This document shows positions 1-6,844 of a stretch of 14,084 bases of DNA, one piece after another; within the stretch, counting starts at the first letter, position 1; each line of letters starts with the position of its first letter. The notes under the pieces are model-generated. The model was not told the origin of the DNA, made no database searches, and saw only the letters and a list, made by a program, of their open reading frames with translations. A program made the translations under genes and the position numbers. The stretch is taken from assembly GCF_041685465.1 (NCBI RefSeq), contig NZ_JAWLFS010000056.1, positions 1 to 14,084 on the forward strand. Direction: 5' to 3'. Origin of the DNA: Rhodosalinus sp041685465 (lineage in GTDB: Bacteria > Pseudomonadota > Alphaproteobacteria > Rhodobacterales > Rhodobacteraceae).

Positions 1-113
1 CAGGCGCACTGACCGCAGCGCCTGCGCGTGCTGCTGTCGATCGCGCGCGCGAGCCGGTGCAGGGAACCGGGTGACACCGCCCCGCCTCCGAGGTAGACAC
101 GGGGCAGACCAAC
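1..113. other. Left-edge region, no gene assigned
   Basis: This stretch precedes the tRNA gene. One forward frame is open from the window edge to a TGA at 72-74 and another to a TGA at 10-12. Both are too short and too low in information to call as the end of a gene. A run of alternating C and G lies near 43-51. I see no clear -35/-10 pair for the tRNA, although its promoter should lie here. Confidence 0.4.
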
Positions 114-197
114 GGGGCCGTGGCGGAACGGTAGACGCACCGCACTCAAAATGCGGAGCCGCAAGGCGTGAGGGTTCGACTCCCTCCGGCCCTACCA
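114..197 (+). tRNA. tRNA-Leu, anticodon CAA
   Basis: This is a complete 84-nt class II tRNA. The acceptor strands GGGGCCG and CGGCCCT pair over seven positions with one G-U pair, followed by discriminator A and an encoded CCA. The D stem is GCG/CGC. The anticodon stem is CCGCA/TGCGG around loop CTCAAAA, giving anticodon CAA at 147-149. The long variable arm is GCC-GCAA-GGC. The T arm is GAGGG/CCCTC around TTCGACT. The long variable arm together with CAA identifies leucine, reading UUG, a codon expected to be uncommon in such GC-rich DNA. The next gene lies on the opposite strand, so this tRNA is transcribed alone or with genes to the left. Confidence 0.97.
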
Positions 198-291
198 GTC
201 CCCGCCGACCGGCGAAGACCCGGCAGACCTTCCGCGTCGCGGGCCGCGGGCGCCCGGAACGCCGGGCCGGAGCGGGTGAGGGACGACCGGC

Positions 292-310
292 CCGCGCCCG
301 GCGGGCGCGG
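292..310. other. Perfect 8-bp hairpin in the tRNA/amidase convergent gap
   Basis: The arms CCGCGCCC and GGGCGCGG pair perfectly around a 3-nt GGC loop. A smaller 6-bp hairpin (GCCCGG, loop AACG, CCGGGC) lies at 252-267. Both sit between the + strand tRNA and the minus strand amidase operon, where transcription from both sides should end. No U-tract directly follows either hairpin; the nearest T run is TTTT at 326-329. A terminator role is therefore only possible. Confidence 0.3.
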
Positions 311-343
311 CGATCGCGGGTCCGGTTTTCCGCGCGGCCCGAT

Positions 344-362
344 CCCTCATCCGAAGATGGGG
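344..362 (-). terminator. UUCG-capped hairpin just after the ABC/amidase operon
   Basis: Read on the minus strand, this begins seven bases after the amidase stop codon. CCC-CATC pairs with GATG-(A)-GGG around a TTCG tetraloop closed by C-G, with one bulged A. The C(UUCG)G loop is an unusually stable RNA cap. No U-tract follows. It may be a 3' end protection structure or a Rho-assisted end rather than a classical intrinsic terminator. Confidence 0.4.
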
Positions 363-369
363 CGGCAGA

Positions 370-1149
370 TCAGGGGGCCCGCAAGGCCGCCAGATCGGCG
401 AGGTAGCTCGCCTCGGCCCGTTCGCGCGCGATCTGCGCGAGGTCGAGTTCCGCGAGAATCATGTCGGTCTCCTCGCCCGGCCCCGCCTGCGCGAGCGTCT
501 CGCCGCGCGGGCCGGCGATGGTCGAGAGCCCCACGAAGGTCAGCCCGGGTTCGGTCCCGGCGCGATTGCAGTACCCGACGAAGATCTGGTTCTCGAGCGC
601 GCGCACCGGCACGACCTGGCGCGCGACGCGCGCGTGCGGCGCCATGAGCGCGGTCGGCACGACGAGGACGTCGACGCCGGCCTGCGCCTCGGCGCGGACG
701 AGCTCGGGGAACTCCACGTCGTAGCAGATGAGCACGCCCACCCGCGTCCCGTTCACCTCGAACCGGCAGGGCGCCGCGCCGGCGCGGAAGGTCGCCTTTT
801 CCCAGCCGCCGAAGAGCGCGCGCTTGTGATACCGCCCGAGCTCCGAACCGTCGGGGCCGAAGGCGACGGCGGCATTGCGGAGCCCCTCGGGCCGGTCGAG
901 ATGCGTTCCCATGACGAGAGCGACGCCCGCGGCCCGCGCGGCCTGCCCCACCTCGGCGAGTGCGTCTTCGACGCCCGAAAGATCGCCCACCGCGAGGTCC
1001 GGGATATGGTAGCCGGTCAGGAAGCCTTCCGGAAAGACGAGAAGGTCCGCGCCGGCCCCGGCGGCGTCTTCCGCGGTACGCGCGGCCGCCGCGACCGTCG
1101 CGGCGAGGTCACCGGGCACACCCGCGCCCTGCCAGAGTGCCAGTTTCAT
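370..1149 (-). CDS. Carbon-nitrogen hydrolase (nitrilase superfamily), 5-aminopentanamidase (DavA)-like
   Basis: This 259-residue cytoplasmic enzyme should hydrolyse a small amide to acid and ammonia. The nitrilase Glu-Lys-Cys triad is visible: E41 in VFPEGF, K109 in YHKR and C142 in LICYDVEFPE. The second conserved Glu (E117 in GGWEKATF) and the late ALENQIF motif are also present. Length is normal for single-domain members. From memory it resembles Pseudomonas DavA, which converts 5-aminopentanamide to 5-aminovalerate in lysine breakdown: compare the MKLALWQGA start and the YLADL end. N-carbamoylputrescine amidase is another option. The ATG at 1149 is chosen because it fits the family start and overlaps the preceding permease stop as ATGA. 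It is the last gene of the ABC operon, which suggests that it acts on the imported substrate. Superfamily assignment is firm; the substrate is inferred. Confidence 0.9.
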   Translation of the reverse strand: MKLALWQGAGVPGDLAATVAAAARTAEDAAGAGADLLVFPEGFLTGYHIPDLAVGDLSGVEDALAEVGQAARAAGVALVMGTHLDRPEGLRNAAVAFGPDGSELGRYHKRALFGGWEKATFRAGAAPCRFEVNGTRVGVLICYDVEFPELVRAEAQAGVDVLVVPTALMAPHARVARQVVPVRALENQIFVGYCNRAGTEPGLTFVGLSTIAGPRGETLAQAGPGEETDMILAELDLAQIARERAEASYLADLAALRAP

Positions 1150-1946
1150 CGCTCCTCCACCCGGTCCGCGCCGAGCAGCCTCGGCAGGTTTCCGAACCGC
1201 CCGATCGCCCCGAAGACGACGACCGCGAGCGCCACGAAGAGCACCGCGACCACGGCCATGATCGGCGTGTAGCCGTAGCGCAGGCTGTTGAAGATCTTGA
1301 TCGGCAGCGTCTCCACCGTGAAGCCCGCGACCATGTAGGCGATGATGTACTCGTTGAGCGAGAGCACGAAGGCGAAGGCGTAGCCCGAGACGATGTAGGG
1401 AAGGAGCAGCGGCAGGATCACCGTGCGCAGCACCTGCCCCCGCGTGGCGCCCATGGTCCGTGCCGCCTCCACGACCGAGGGGTCCATCGCGCCGAGCCCG
1501 AGCGACAGCGTCACCACCGGCAGCGTCACCAGAAAGACCCCGTGCGAGACGATGGTCGCCGTCATCTGCCCGTACATGCCGATGGTGACCCAGAAGACGA
1601 GGAAGCCGAGCGCGGAGATCACCGGCGGCAGCATGAAGGGCGCGACCCCCAGCGTGTGGAGCGCCCGCGCCAGCCACCCGGACCGCGACCAGACATGGAG
1701 CGCGAGCGGCAGCGCCACGATCACCGCGAGCGCCGCCGAGGCCGCGGCGATCACCAGCGAGTTCCGGAGCGGCACCAGCCAGTCGGAGGTGGTGAAGAGC
1801 GCCCCGTACCAGCGCAGCGAGGTCTCGGGCGGCGGGAAGAGAAGCGCCTGCTCGGCGTTGAGCGAGACGCCGGCGACCACCACGATCGGCGCCGCGAGCA
1901 GCGCGAGGATCACGAGGATGTAGCCCGTGCGCACCGCCCCGCTCAT
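1146..1946 (-). CDS. ABC transporter permease, PotC-like (polyamine type)
   Basis: This is an integral membrane protein of 266 residues, one half of the channel of a binding-protein-dependent importer. The N-terminus is a membrane segment (about residues 7-28). An SLRWYGALF stretch typical of PotC-type permeases follows. The cytoplasmic coupling loop is EAARTMGAT, with E160 and G166 as key residues of the EAA motif, and it docks on the ATPase. The length is normal for PotC and about six membrane helices are expected. The start ATG at 1946 overlaps the stop of the other permease gene as ATGA. The stop in turn overlaps the amidase start, so all three are probably translationally coupled. The family is clear, but the substrate (putrescine, spermidine or a related amine) is inferred from family resemblance. 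Confidence 0.92.
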   Translation of the reverse strand: MSGAVRTGYILVILALLAAPIVVVAGVSLNAEQALLFPPPETSLRWYGALFTTSDWLVPLRNSLVIAAASAALAVIVALPLALHVWSRSGWLARALHTLGVAPFMLPPVISALGFLVFWVTIGMYGQMTATIVSHGVFLVTLPVVTLSLGLGAMDPSVVEAARTMGATRGQVLRTVILPLLLPYIVSGYAFAFVLSLNEYIIAYMVAGFTVETLPIKIFNSLRYGYTPIMAVVAVLFVALAVVVFGAIGRFGNLPRLLGADRVEER

Positions 1947-2797
1947 GCCGCACGCTCCCGGTCGCGCCCGAGCAGCAGCGTGAGCCCGACGAGCGCCAGC
2001 GACACGAGCAGAAGCAGCACCGCCATCGCCGCCGCGAAGGGCAGGTTCGACTGGAAGATCGCCTGATCCGTGATGTGCACCGAGAGCGTCCAGTGCGCCG
2101 GCTGGCCCAGCACCTGCGGCAGGAGATAGACGCCGAGGGTGAAGACGAAGACGAGGATCCCCGCCCCCATCAGCGGCGCGCGCAGCATCGGCACCGTGAC
2201 GGTCCAGAAGGCGCGCAGGGGCGTCGCCCCCATGATCCGCGCCGCCTCGCCGAGTTCGGGATCGAGGCGCGAGACCGGCGGATAGAGCACGAGCACCGCG
2301 TAGGGCAGCGCGAGGTAGCAGAGCCCCGTCATCAGCGCGAAGAAGCTGGGCGCGTAGGCGCGCGATTCCTCGATCAGTCCGAGCCAGGCGAAGAAATTTC
2401 CGATCCCGGCGGTCTTCGACAGCAGCGTCGAGAGCGAGAAGCCGATGATCACCTCCGAGAGCGACAGCACCGCCAGCAGCGCCACCAGCACCAGCGTCTG
2501 CGCCCGCCGCCCCATCCGCGCGAGGATCACCGTGAAGGGAAAGGCGAGCGCCACGCAGATCGCCGCCGCGCCCGCCGAGAGCGCGACGGAGGTCAGGAGG
2601 ATCTTGCCGAAGAAGGGCGTGAGAAAGCGCGCGTAGCTCGCCAGTTCGAAGCCCGGCTCGTAGAAGCCGCCGGGCACGCGATGCGCGACGCTCACGCCCA
2701 GCATGATCGCGAAGGGCACGAGGAAGAAGACGACGAGCCAGCCCGCCGGCAGCGCGGCGAGCCAGCCGGGCGTCGGTTTTCCGGTCGGCCCGCTCAT
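1943..2797 (-). CDS. ABC transporter permease, PotB-like (polyamine type)
   Basis: This 284-residue inner-membrane protein is the second channel subunit of the importer. The first membrane segment spans about residues 15-36. A PotB-like periplasmic stretch follows (YEPGFELASYARFL, residues 46-59). The EAA coupling motif GEAARIMGAT has E184 and G190. The C-terminus ends in a membrane helix and a short charged RDRERAA tail. The ATG at 2797 overlaps the ATPase stop as ATGA, and no strong ribosome-binding site is seen before it, consistent with re-initiation. It pairs with the PotC-like permease next door to form a heterodimeric channel. The family call is strong, but the transported compound is not determined by the sequence. 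Confidence 0.92.
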   Translation of the reverse strand: MSGPTGKPTPGWLAALPAGWLVVFFLVPFAIMLGVSVAHRVPGGFYEPGFELASYARFLTPFFGKILLTSVALSAGAAAICVALAFPFTVILARMGRRAQTLVLVALLAVLSLSEVIIGFSLSTLLSKTAGIGNFFAWLGLIEESRAYAPSFFALMTGLCYLALPYAVLVLYPPVSRLDPELGEAARIMGATPLRAFWTVTVPMLRAPLMGAGILVFVFTLGVYLLPQVLGQPAHWTLSVHITDQAIFQSNLPFAAAMAVLLLLVSLALVGLTLLLGRDRERAA

Positions 2798-3828
2798 GCC
2801 GGCAGCACCACGCGGCCACCCGGCGCGAAGCCGAAGCCCACCTTCTGCCCCACGGCCACCTCCGGCCGCGCGCCCGGCGCGTAGAGCGCCGTGATCTCGC
2901 GGTCGCCATGGTCGATCAGGACCTGAACGCTTTCGCCCAGGTCGCGGATGAAGCTCACCGTGCCGGGCAGCCCGTCCTCGGCGATGCGCACGTCCTCGGG
3001 CCGGACCGAGAGCATGGCCGCCCCCGGGGCGGCCTTCACCCGGTCGGCGGGATCGAGCGCGATGCGGTGGCCCGAGACGGCGATCTCGCCCTCGCGGAGG
3101 TCGCAGGGCAGCAGGTTCGACGTGCCGATGAAGCCCGCGACGAAGGCATTCGCCGGGTCGCGGTAGACCTCCATCGGCGGGCCCACCTGCTGCACGCGGC
3201 CCTGATCCATGACGATCACGATATCGGCCATGGTCAGCGCCTCCTTCTGGTCGTGGGTGACGACGACCGTCGTCACGCCGAGGCGCTGCTGAAGCTGGCG
3301 GAGCTCGACCTGCATGTGTTCGCGCAGGTTCGCGTCGAGCGCCGAGAGCGGCTCGTCGAGCAGGAAGAGCCGCGGTTCGATGGCGAGCCCGCGCGCGATC
3401 GCCACGCGCTGGCGCTGCCCGCCGGAAAGCTGATGGATGCGCCGCCCGCCCATGCCGTCGAGCTGCACGAGCGCGAGAAGCTCCTCGGCCCGCGCACGGC
3501 ACTCGGCCTTCGGCCGGCCCCGGATCGAGAGCGGATAGGCCACGTTCTCGCCCACCGTCAGATGCGGGAAAAGCGCGAGCGACTGAAAGACCATGCCGAA
3601 GCCGCGCGCATGCGCCGGCGTGTCGGTCACGTCCTCGCCCGCCACGAGCAGCCGCCCGGCGCTCGGCGTCTCCAGCCCCGCGAGCAGGCGAAGCAGCGTG
3701 GTCTTGCCGCAGCCCGAGGGGCCGAGCAGGCAGACGAAGCTGCCGTCGGGGATGTCGAGCGAGATGTCGTCGACGGCCGTGAAGGCGCCGAAGCGCTTGC
3801 TCAGCCCCTGAAGTGAAAGATCGGTCAT
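2794..3828 (-). CDS. ABC transporter ATP-binding protein, PotA-like
   Basis: This 344-residue cytoplasmic ATPase energises the importer. All core motifs are intact: Walker A GPSGCGKTT (36-44), Q-loop Q82 in MVFQSLALFPH, signature LSGGQRQ (134-140), Walker B LFLLDEP (154-160), D-loop SALD and switch H192 in THDQ. The C-terminal hundred or so residues contain the SVRPEDVRI stretch of a TOBE-type regulatory domain, as in PotA and other importers of this class. The start ATG at 3828 is preceded by a modest AGGG and, further upstream, by the UUCG hairpin that separates it from the binding-protein gene. Its stop overlaps the PotB-like gene start. Length and motif spacing are normal and no key residue is missing. 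Confidence 0.95.
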   Translation of the reverse strand: MTDLSLQGLSKRFGAFTAVDDISLDIPDGSFVCLLGPSGCGKTTLLRLLAGLETPSAGRLLVAGEDVTDTPAHARGFGMVFQSLALFPHLTVGENVAYPLSIRGRPKAECRARAEELLALVQLDGMGGRRIHQLSGGQRQRVAIARGLAIEPRLFLLDEPLSALDANLREHMQVELRQLQQRLGVTTVVVTHDQKEALTMADIVIVMDQGRVQQVGPPMEVYRDPANAFVAGFIGTSNLLPCDLREGEIAVSGHRIALDPADRVKAAPGAAMLSVRPEDVRIAEDGLPGTVSFIRDLGESVQVLIDHGDREITALYAPGARPEVAVGQKVGFGFAPGGRVVLPA

Positions 3829-3844
3829 GCAGGTGCCCTGTCGC

Positions 3845-3868
3845 GCGCCGGCCCCGAAGGGCCGGCGC
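3845..3868 (-). promoter_or_regulatory. Perfect 10-bp UUCG hairpin between binding-protein and ATPase genes
   Basis: On the minus strand GCGCCGGCCC pairs perfectly with GGGCCGGCGC around TTCG, giving the very stable C(UUCG)G cap. It starts 12 bases after the binding-protein stop and ends 16 bases before the ATPase start, with no U-tract. In many importer operons such a structure protects the binding-protein mRNA 3' end or attenuates downstream expression, giving excess binding protein over membrane parts. That role is inferred here. Confidence 0.7.
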
Positions 3869-3880
3869 AGTGTCCCCGGT

Positions 3881-4951
3881 TCAGCCGGTGACGATTTCGG
3901 TCCATTTCTGATTCACCCAGTCGCCGCGGTCGATGTAGAGGTCGTACTGCGGCAGGATCGGCTCGATCTCCGAGGCGACGGCCGCGAACTCCTCGTCGGT
4001 CAGATCCGTCAGCTCGCGCGGGACCGTCGGCGCGGTGCCCACGAAACGGGCGAGCTTGGCCTGCACCTCCGGCTGCGCCATGTAGTCGATGAAGACCTGC
4101 GCGGGCTCGATCATCTCCGAGGCGCGCGAGACGACCCAGCTTCCCGAGTCGAGCACCGCGCCCTCCTGCGGGAAGGTCGAGCGCACGGGCTTTCCGTCCG
4201 CCGCGGCAAGGCCGGTCACGTCATGGTAGTACTGCCCCATCGGGATCTCGCCGGTCTCCAGCGCCTGCTGGAACTGGCCCTCGTCGCGGTACCAGAGCTG
4301 GACGTTCGGCTTCACCTCGGCGAGCTTTTCCATGACCTCGAGGATGCCCTCCTCGGTGGCGAGGATCTCCTTGCCGCCGAAGTGCACGGTCGCCGTGATT
4401 TCCAGCAGGAAGGAGTTGGAGGCGAGCGCGAGCAGCCCCAGCCGGTTCTCGTTCGCCGGATCCCAGAGCTCGGCCCAGCTTTCGGGCGCCTCGGAGTAGA
4501 CGTCGGTGTTGCTCACGAGCGTGATGAACCAGCTCACCGCGCCGGTGCCGTAGGTGCGCCCGTCCTCGTAGGAATAGACGAAATGCTCCGGCAGGTTGCC
4601 GAGGTTGTCCATCGCGTCCCGGTCGAGCTCGGCCCAGAGGCCCGCACGCTCGCCCCGGATGCGCGGCACCTGCGCCATCATCGATACGTCGGCCGGCGCC
4701 TCGCCGGCACGCGCGGCCTGCTGAAGCTGCACCAGCCACGCCTCGCCCGTGGGCTCGGGGATCGAGTCGACCTCGAGGCCGGTGGCGGCGGTGAAGTCGG
4801 GGTAGATGTGCTCGCGGAAGCTCTCCTCGAAATAGCCGCCGTAGGTGCCGATCTTGAGCGGCGCGGACTGTGCGCGCAACACCGCGGGCGCGGCGAGCGT
4901 GCCGAGCGCGGCGGCGCCCGTCGAGGCGAGAAGCCTGCGTCTGGTGATCAT
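3881..4951 (-). CDS. ABC transporter periplasmic substrate-binding protein, PotD-like
   Basis: This 356-residue exported protein should capture the substrate and deliver it to the permease pair. The N-terminus MITRRRLLAS followed by a hydrophobic stretch and APAVLRA is a signal peptide, with likely cleavage near residue 27. The arginines allow a Tat signal, though this is not certain. The mature part begins LKIGTYGGYFEESF, as in spermidine/putrescine-type binding proteins, and later segments (TFPQEGAVLDSGSW, AQVFIDYMAQPE) fit that family. The ATG at 4951 is chosen because it gives the signal peptide and has GGGAG about 8 bases upstream. An open frame extends much further upstream but is low-complexity. 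It is the first gene of the operon and is transcribed from the divergent region shared with the MFS gene. The ligand is unproven. Confidence 0.93.
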   Translation of the reverse strand: MITRRRLLASTGAAALGTLAAPAVLRAQSAPLKIGTYGGYFEESFREHIYPDFTAATGLEVDSIPEPTGEAWLVQLQQAARAGEAPADVSMMAQVPRIRGERAGLWAELDRDAMDNLGNLPEHFVYSYEDGRTYGTGAVSWFITLVSNTDVYSEAPESWAELWDPANENRLGLLALASNSFLLEITATVHFGGKEILATEEGILEVMEKLAEVKPNVQLWYRDEGQFQQALETGEIPMGQYYHDVTGLAAADGKPVRSTFPQEGAVLDSGSWVVSRASEMIEPAQVFIDYMAQPEVQAKLARFVGTAPTVPRELTDLTDEEFAAVASEIEPILPQYDLYIDRGDWVNQKWTEIVTG

Positions 4952-5074
4952 GATCCGTCTCCCTTTGGACTGTCGGTCGCGCACAGGCATGGCCCGAGCG
5001 CGCGCCGCACGCAAGTCGGAGCGGCCGTCAGGGGCGAACGGCGCCCGGTTTCTGCCCGCCGATCGCGCAGGCAG

Positions 5075-5118
5075 GGCGCCCGTCGCGCGGCGGGCGGGGC
5101 AGCCCCGGCGCCCGTCGC
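5075..5118. repeat. 12-nt direct repeat pair, 32-bp period
   Basis: Identical copies of GGCGCCCGTCGC lie at 5075-5086 and 5107-5118. The start-to-start distance of 32 bp is close to three helical turns, so both copies face the same side of the DNA. This would suit a dimeric or paired regulator, but chance similarity in GC-rich DNA is possible. Confidence 0.45.
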
Positions 5119-5124
5119 CACGGG

Positions 5125-5139
5125 CACCCGCCGCGGGTG
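5125..5139. promoter_or_regulatory. Palindrome, possible operator
   Basis: CACCCGC and GCGGGTG form a perfect 7-bp inverted repeat around a single C. It lies about 115 bp before the MFS start and adjoins another 6-bp dyad at 5110-5125. A transcription-factor site is possible, but no regulator gene is in the window to pair it with. Confidence 0.3.
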
Positions 5140-5254
5140 TCGGCCAGCTTCTGTCGCGAACGGATGCCGATGCGGCGCTGCAGCGACGGCGCGGGAACAA
5201 GCATCCTGAGACAGTCCGGGCGCACTGGGGTCCGGCGGCGCGAAGGCTTTCATC

Positions 5255-6520
5255 ATGGTTAAGACGCTGCTCGGGGTCTGGGCGCTTCTGCTCGGCATCG
5301 TTCTGATCATGCTGGGCAATGGCATGCATTTCACCCTGATCGGCCTGCGCGGCGGGATCGAGGGGTTCTCGGCCTCGGAGCTGGCGGTCGTCACCTCGGG
5401 CTACTTCATGGGCTTCCTGTCGGGCGCCCGGTACACGCCGGTCCTGATCCGGCGTGTCGGGCACGTGCGCGTCTTCGCGGCGCTCGGCAGCTTCATGTCC
5501 GCCGGGCTGATCGCCTTTCCGCTGCTCACGGAACCCTGGGCATGGACCCTCATGCGCCTGCTCATCGGCTTCTGCATGTCGGGCATCTACGTCGTCGCCG
5601 AAAGCTGGCTGAACGACGCTTCGAGCAACGAGACACGCGGCACGGTGCTTTCGGCCTACATGATCGCGCAGACGCTGGGCATCATCGGCGCGCAGGGGCT
5701 GCTGACGCTGGGCGACGCGGGCACCTCGGTCCTGTTCATCGGCGCCTCGATCCTCGTCTCGATCTCCTTCGCGCCGATCCTTCTTTCCGCCAGTCCCGTC
5801 CCGGCGGCCGAGGTGACGCGCCCCATGCCGTTGCGCGCGCTGTTCACGGGATCTCCGCTCGGCACGGTGGGCATATTCCTGCTGGGCAGCGTCTACGCCA
5901 CGCAATCCGGCATGGGGGCGGTCTTCGGCACGCAGATCGGGCTTTCTGCGACGCAGATCGCGCTCTTCGTGGCGATGCTCTTCGCGGGGGCGCTGCTGCT
6001 GCAGGTGCCGATCGGCTGGCTCTCGGACCGGATGGACCGGCGCAGACTGATCTTCGCGTCCGCGGCGCTGGGCGCCGCCGCCTGTGCGGCGGGATGGGCG
6101 ATCGGAGACAACCTGTGGCTGCTGATCGCGGCGGCATTTCTGGCAGGCGGGGTGACGACGCCGCTTTATGCGCTGCTGCTGGCCTACACCAACGATTTTC
6201 TGTCGGTCGAGGACATGCCGGCGGCCTCGGGCGGGCTCGTGTTCACCTTCGGGCTCGGTGCGATCACGGGGCCGCTGGTGGCAGGCTGGGCGATGCAGAC
6301 GACCGGGCCCTTCGCGTTCTGGCTGGTGCTGGGGGCGACCTTCGGGCTCATCGCGCTCTACGCGCTCTACCGCATGACGCAACGCGAGGCCGGATCCGTG
6401 GAGGACACCGAAAGCTACCTCAGCGTGCTGCCGAGCGCATCGCCCGTCGCGGTCGAGGCGGCGGGCGTCTGGTCCGCCGAGCAGGGCGAGACCGAGGACG
6501 CGCCGGATCGGGACGGCTGA
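5255..6520 (+). CDS. MFS transporter, YcaD-like
   Basis: This 421-residue inner-membrane carrier has about twelve helices in two halves and probably exports or exchanges a small solute. The second-half motif A is clear (GWLSDRMDRRR, residues 254-264). In the first half the equivalent loop is degenerate (GARYTPVLIRRVGHVRVF, about residues 57-74). The AESWLN stretch (115-120) and the SVEDMPAASG region (317-326) recall the YcaD group, whose substrate is unknown to me. After the last helix comes a hydrophilic, acidic tail of about 45 residues ending EDAPDRDG, longer than a plain MFS end. The ATG at 5255 has GAAGG about 8 bases upstream. The gene stands alone, divergent from the ABC operon and convergent with nuoN. 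No link between it and the ABC substrate can be shown. Confidence 0.9.
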   Translation: MVKTLLGVWALLLGIVLIMLGNGMHFTLIGLRGGIEGFSASELAVVTSGYFMGFLSGARYTPVLIRRVGHVRVFAALGSFMSAGLIAFPLLTEPWAWTLMRLLIGFCMSGIYVVAESWLNDASSNETRGTVLSAYMIAQTLGIIGAQGLLTLGDAGTSVLFIGASILVSISFAPILLSASPVPAAEVTRPMPLRALFTGSPLGTVGIFLLGSVYATQSGMGAVFGTQIGLSATQIALFVAMLFAGALLLQVPIGWLSDRMDRRRLIFASAALGAAACAAGWAIGDNLWLLIAAAFLAGGVTTPLYALLLAYTNDFLSVEDMPAASGGLVFTFGLGAITGPLVAGWAMQTTGPFAFWLVLGATFGLIALYALYRMTQREAGSVEDTESYLSVLPSASPVAVEAAGVWSAEQGETEDAPDRDG

Positions 6521-6844
6521 ACGCGGCAAGCGACCGGCGCACACCTCGCGCCGAGGGGCGCGCCGCGCTGCACCATCGGCCGGGGCGATGGCCCGCCGCT
6601 ATCGCGGGACGACCGCGCACCGTCGCGGGACGCGCCCCTGCCTGCCGGGCGAGATCGCGGCACGGCGCGACCGGCACTCTCGACGGGAGGCCCCTCCCGA
6701 ACCGCGCCCTGATCGCAGTGACACGGGGTCCGTGATGCCGCTCGGGCCATCGGGGCCGCTCACGCCGGTCGGTCCACCCGCGCCAGAACTTGCTGCGCAC
6801 GCGGGGGGGGGGCGTCCCTCGCACCGCCTAGGGGCCGAGGTGTC
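6521..6844. other. Convergent intergenic region with hairpins and a G10 tract
   Basis: These 324 bp lie between the ends of the MFS gene and nuoN; no coding region is supported. Hairpin-forming dyads are CGCGCC/GGCGCG at 6547-6562 (loop GAGG), CCATCG/CGATGG at 6573-6591 (7-nt loop), CGGGAG/CTCCCG at 6684-6699 (loop GCCC) and a bulged CCTCG-GCC/GGC-CGAGG at 6817-6840 just after nuoN. None has a U-tract, so they may be Rho-dependent or bidirectional 3' ends. TCGCGGGACG repeats at 6602-6611 and 6623-6632. A run of ten G occupies 6803-6812. Confidence 0.5.

Larger units (their letters stand above)
4952..5254. promoter_or_regulatory. Divergent intergenic region with repeats and dyads
   Basis: This 303-bp gap separates the binding-protein gene (minus) from the MFS gene (plus), so it should carry both promoters. 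No convincing sigma-70 -35/-10 pair is visible on either strand. A 12-nt direct repeat GGCGCCCGTCGC occurs at 5075-5086 and 5107-5118, 32 bp apart, and an 8-nt part of it occurs at 5040-5047. Two dyads abut: GCCCGT/ACGGGC at 5110-5125 and CACCCGC/GCGGGTG at 5125-5139. Ribosome-binding sequences are GGGAG before 4951 on the minus strand and GAAGG before 5255 on the plus strand. No coding region is supported. Confidence 0.5.

Noticed and set aside
1..74. Possible 3' end of a gene on the + strand ending at TGA 72-74
   Set aside because: It has only about 23 codons, a low-complexity Ala/Arg translation and no family match. It is no better than chance in GC-rich DNA.
114..197. tRNA-Leu as an attachment site of an integrated island
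   Set aside because: There is no integrase, no second copy of the tRNA 3' end in the window and no change in base composition that I can see.
4980..5015. Minus-strand TTGCGT followed 17 bases later by CATGCC as a promoter for the binding-protein gene
   Set aside because: The -10 box is a poor match and such pairs are expected by chance. I keep only the general promoter region.
5020..5225. Small open frames on both strands in the divergent region
   Set aside because: They are Arg/Pro/Ala-rich, lack ribosome-binding sites and overlap the likely promoters. No coding evidence is present.
3881..6544. Reading the binding-protein frame upstream of 4951 to give an 887-residue protein
   Set aside because: The upstream part is low-complexity and runs antisense through the MFS gene. 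The ATG at 4951 gives a proper signal peptide and a ribosome-binding site.
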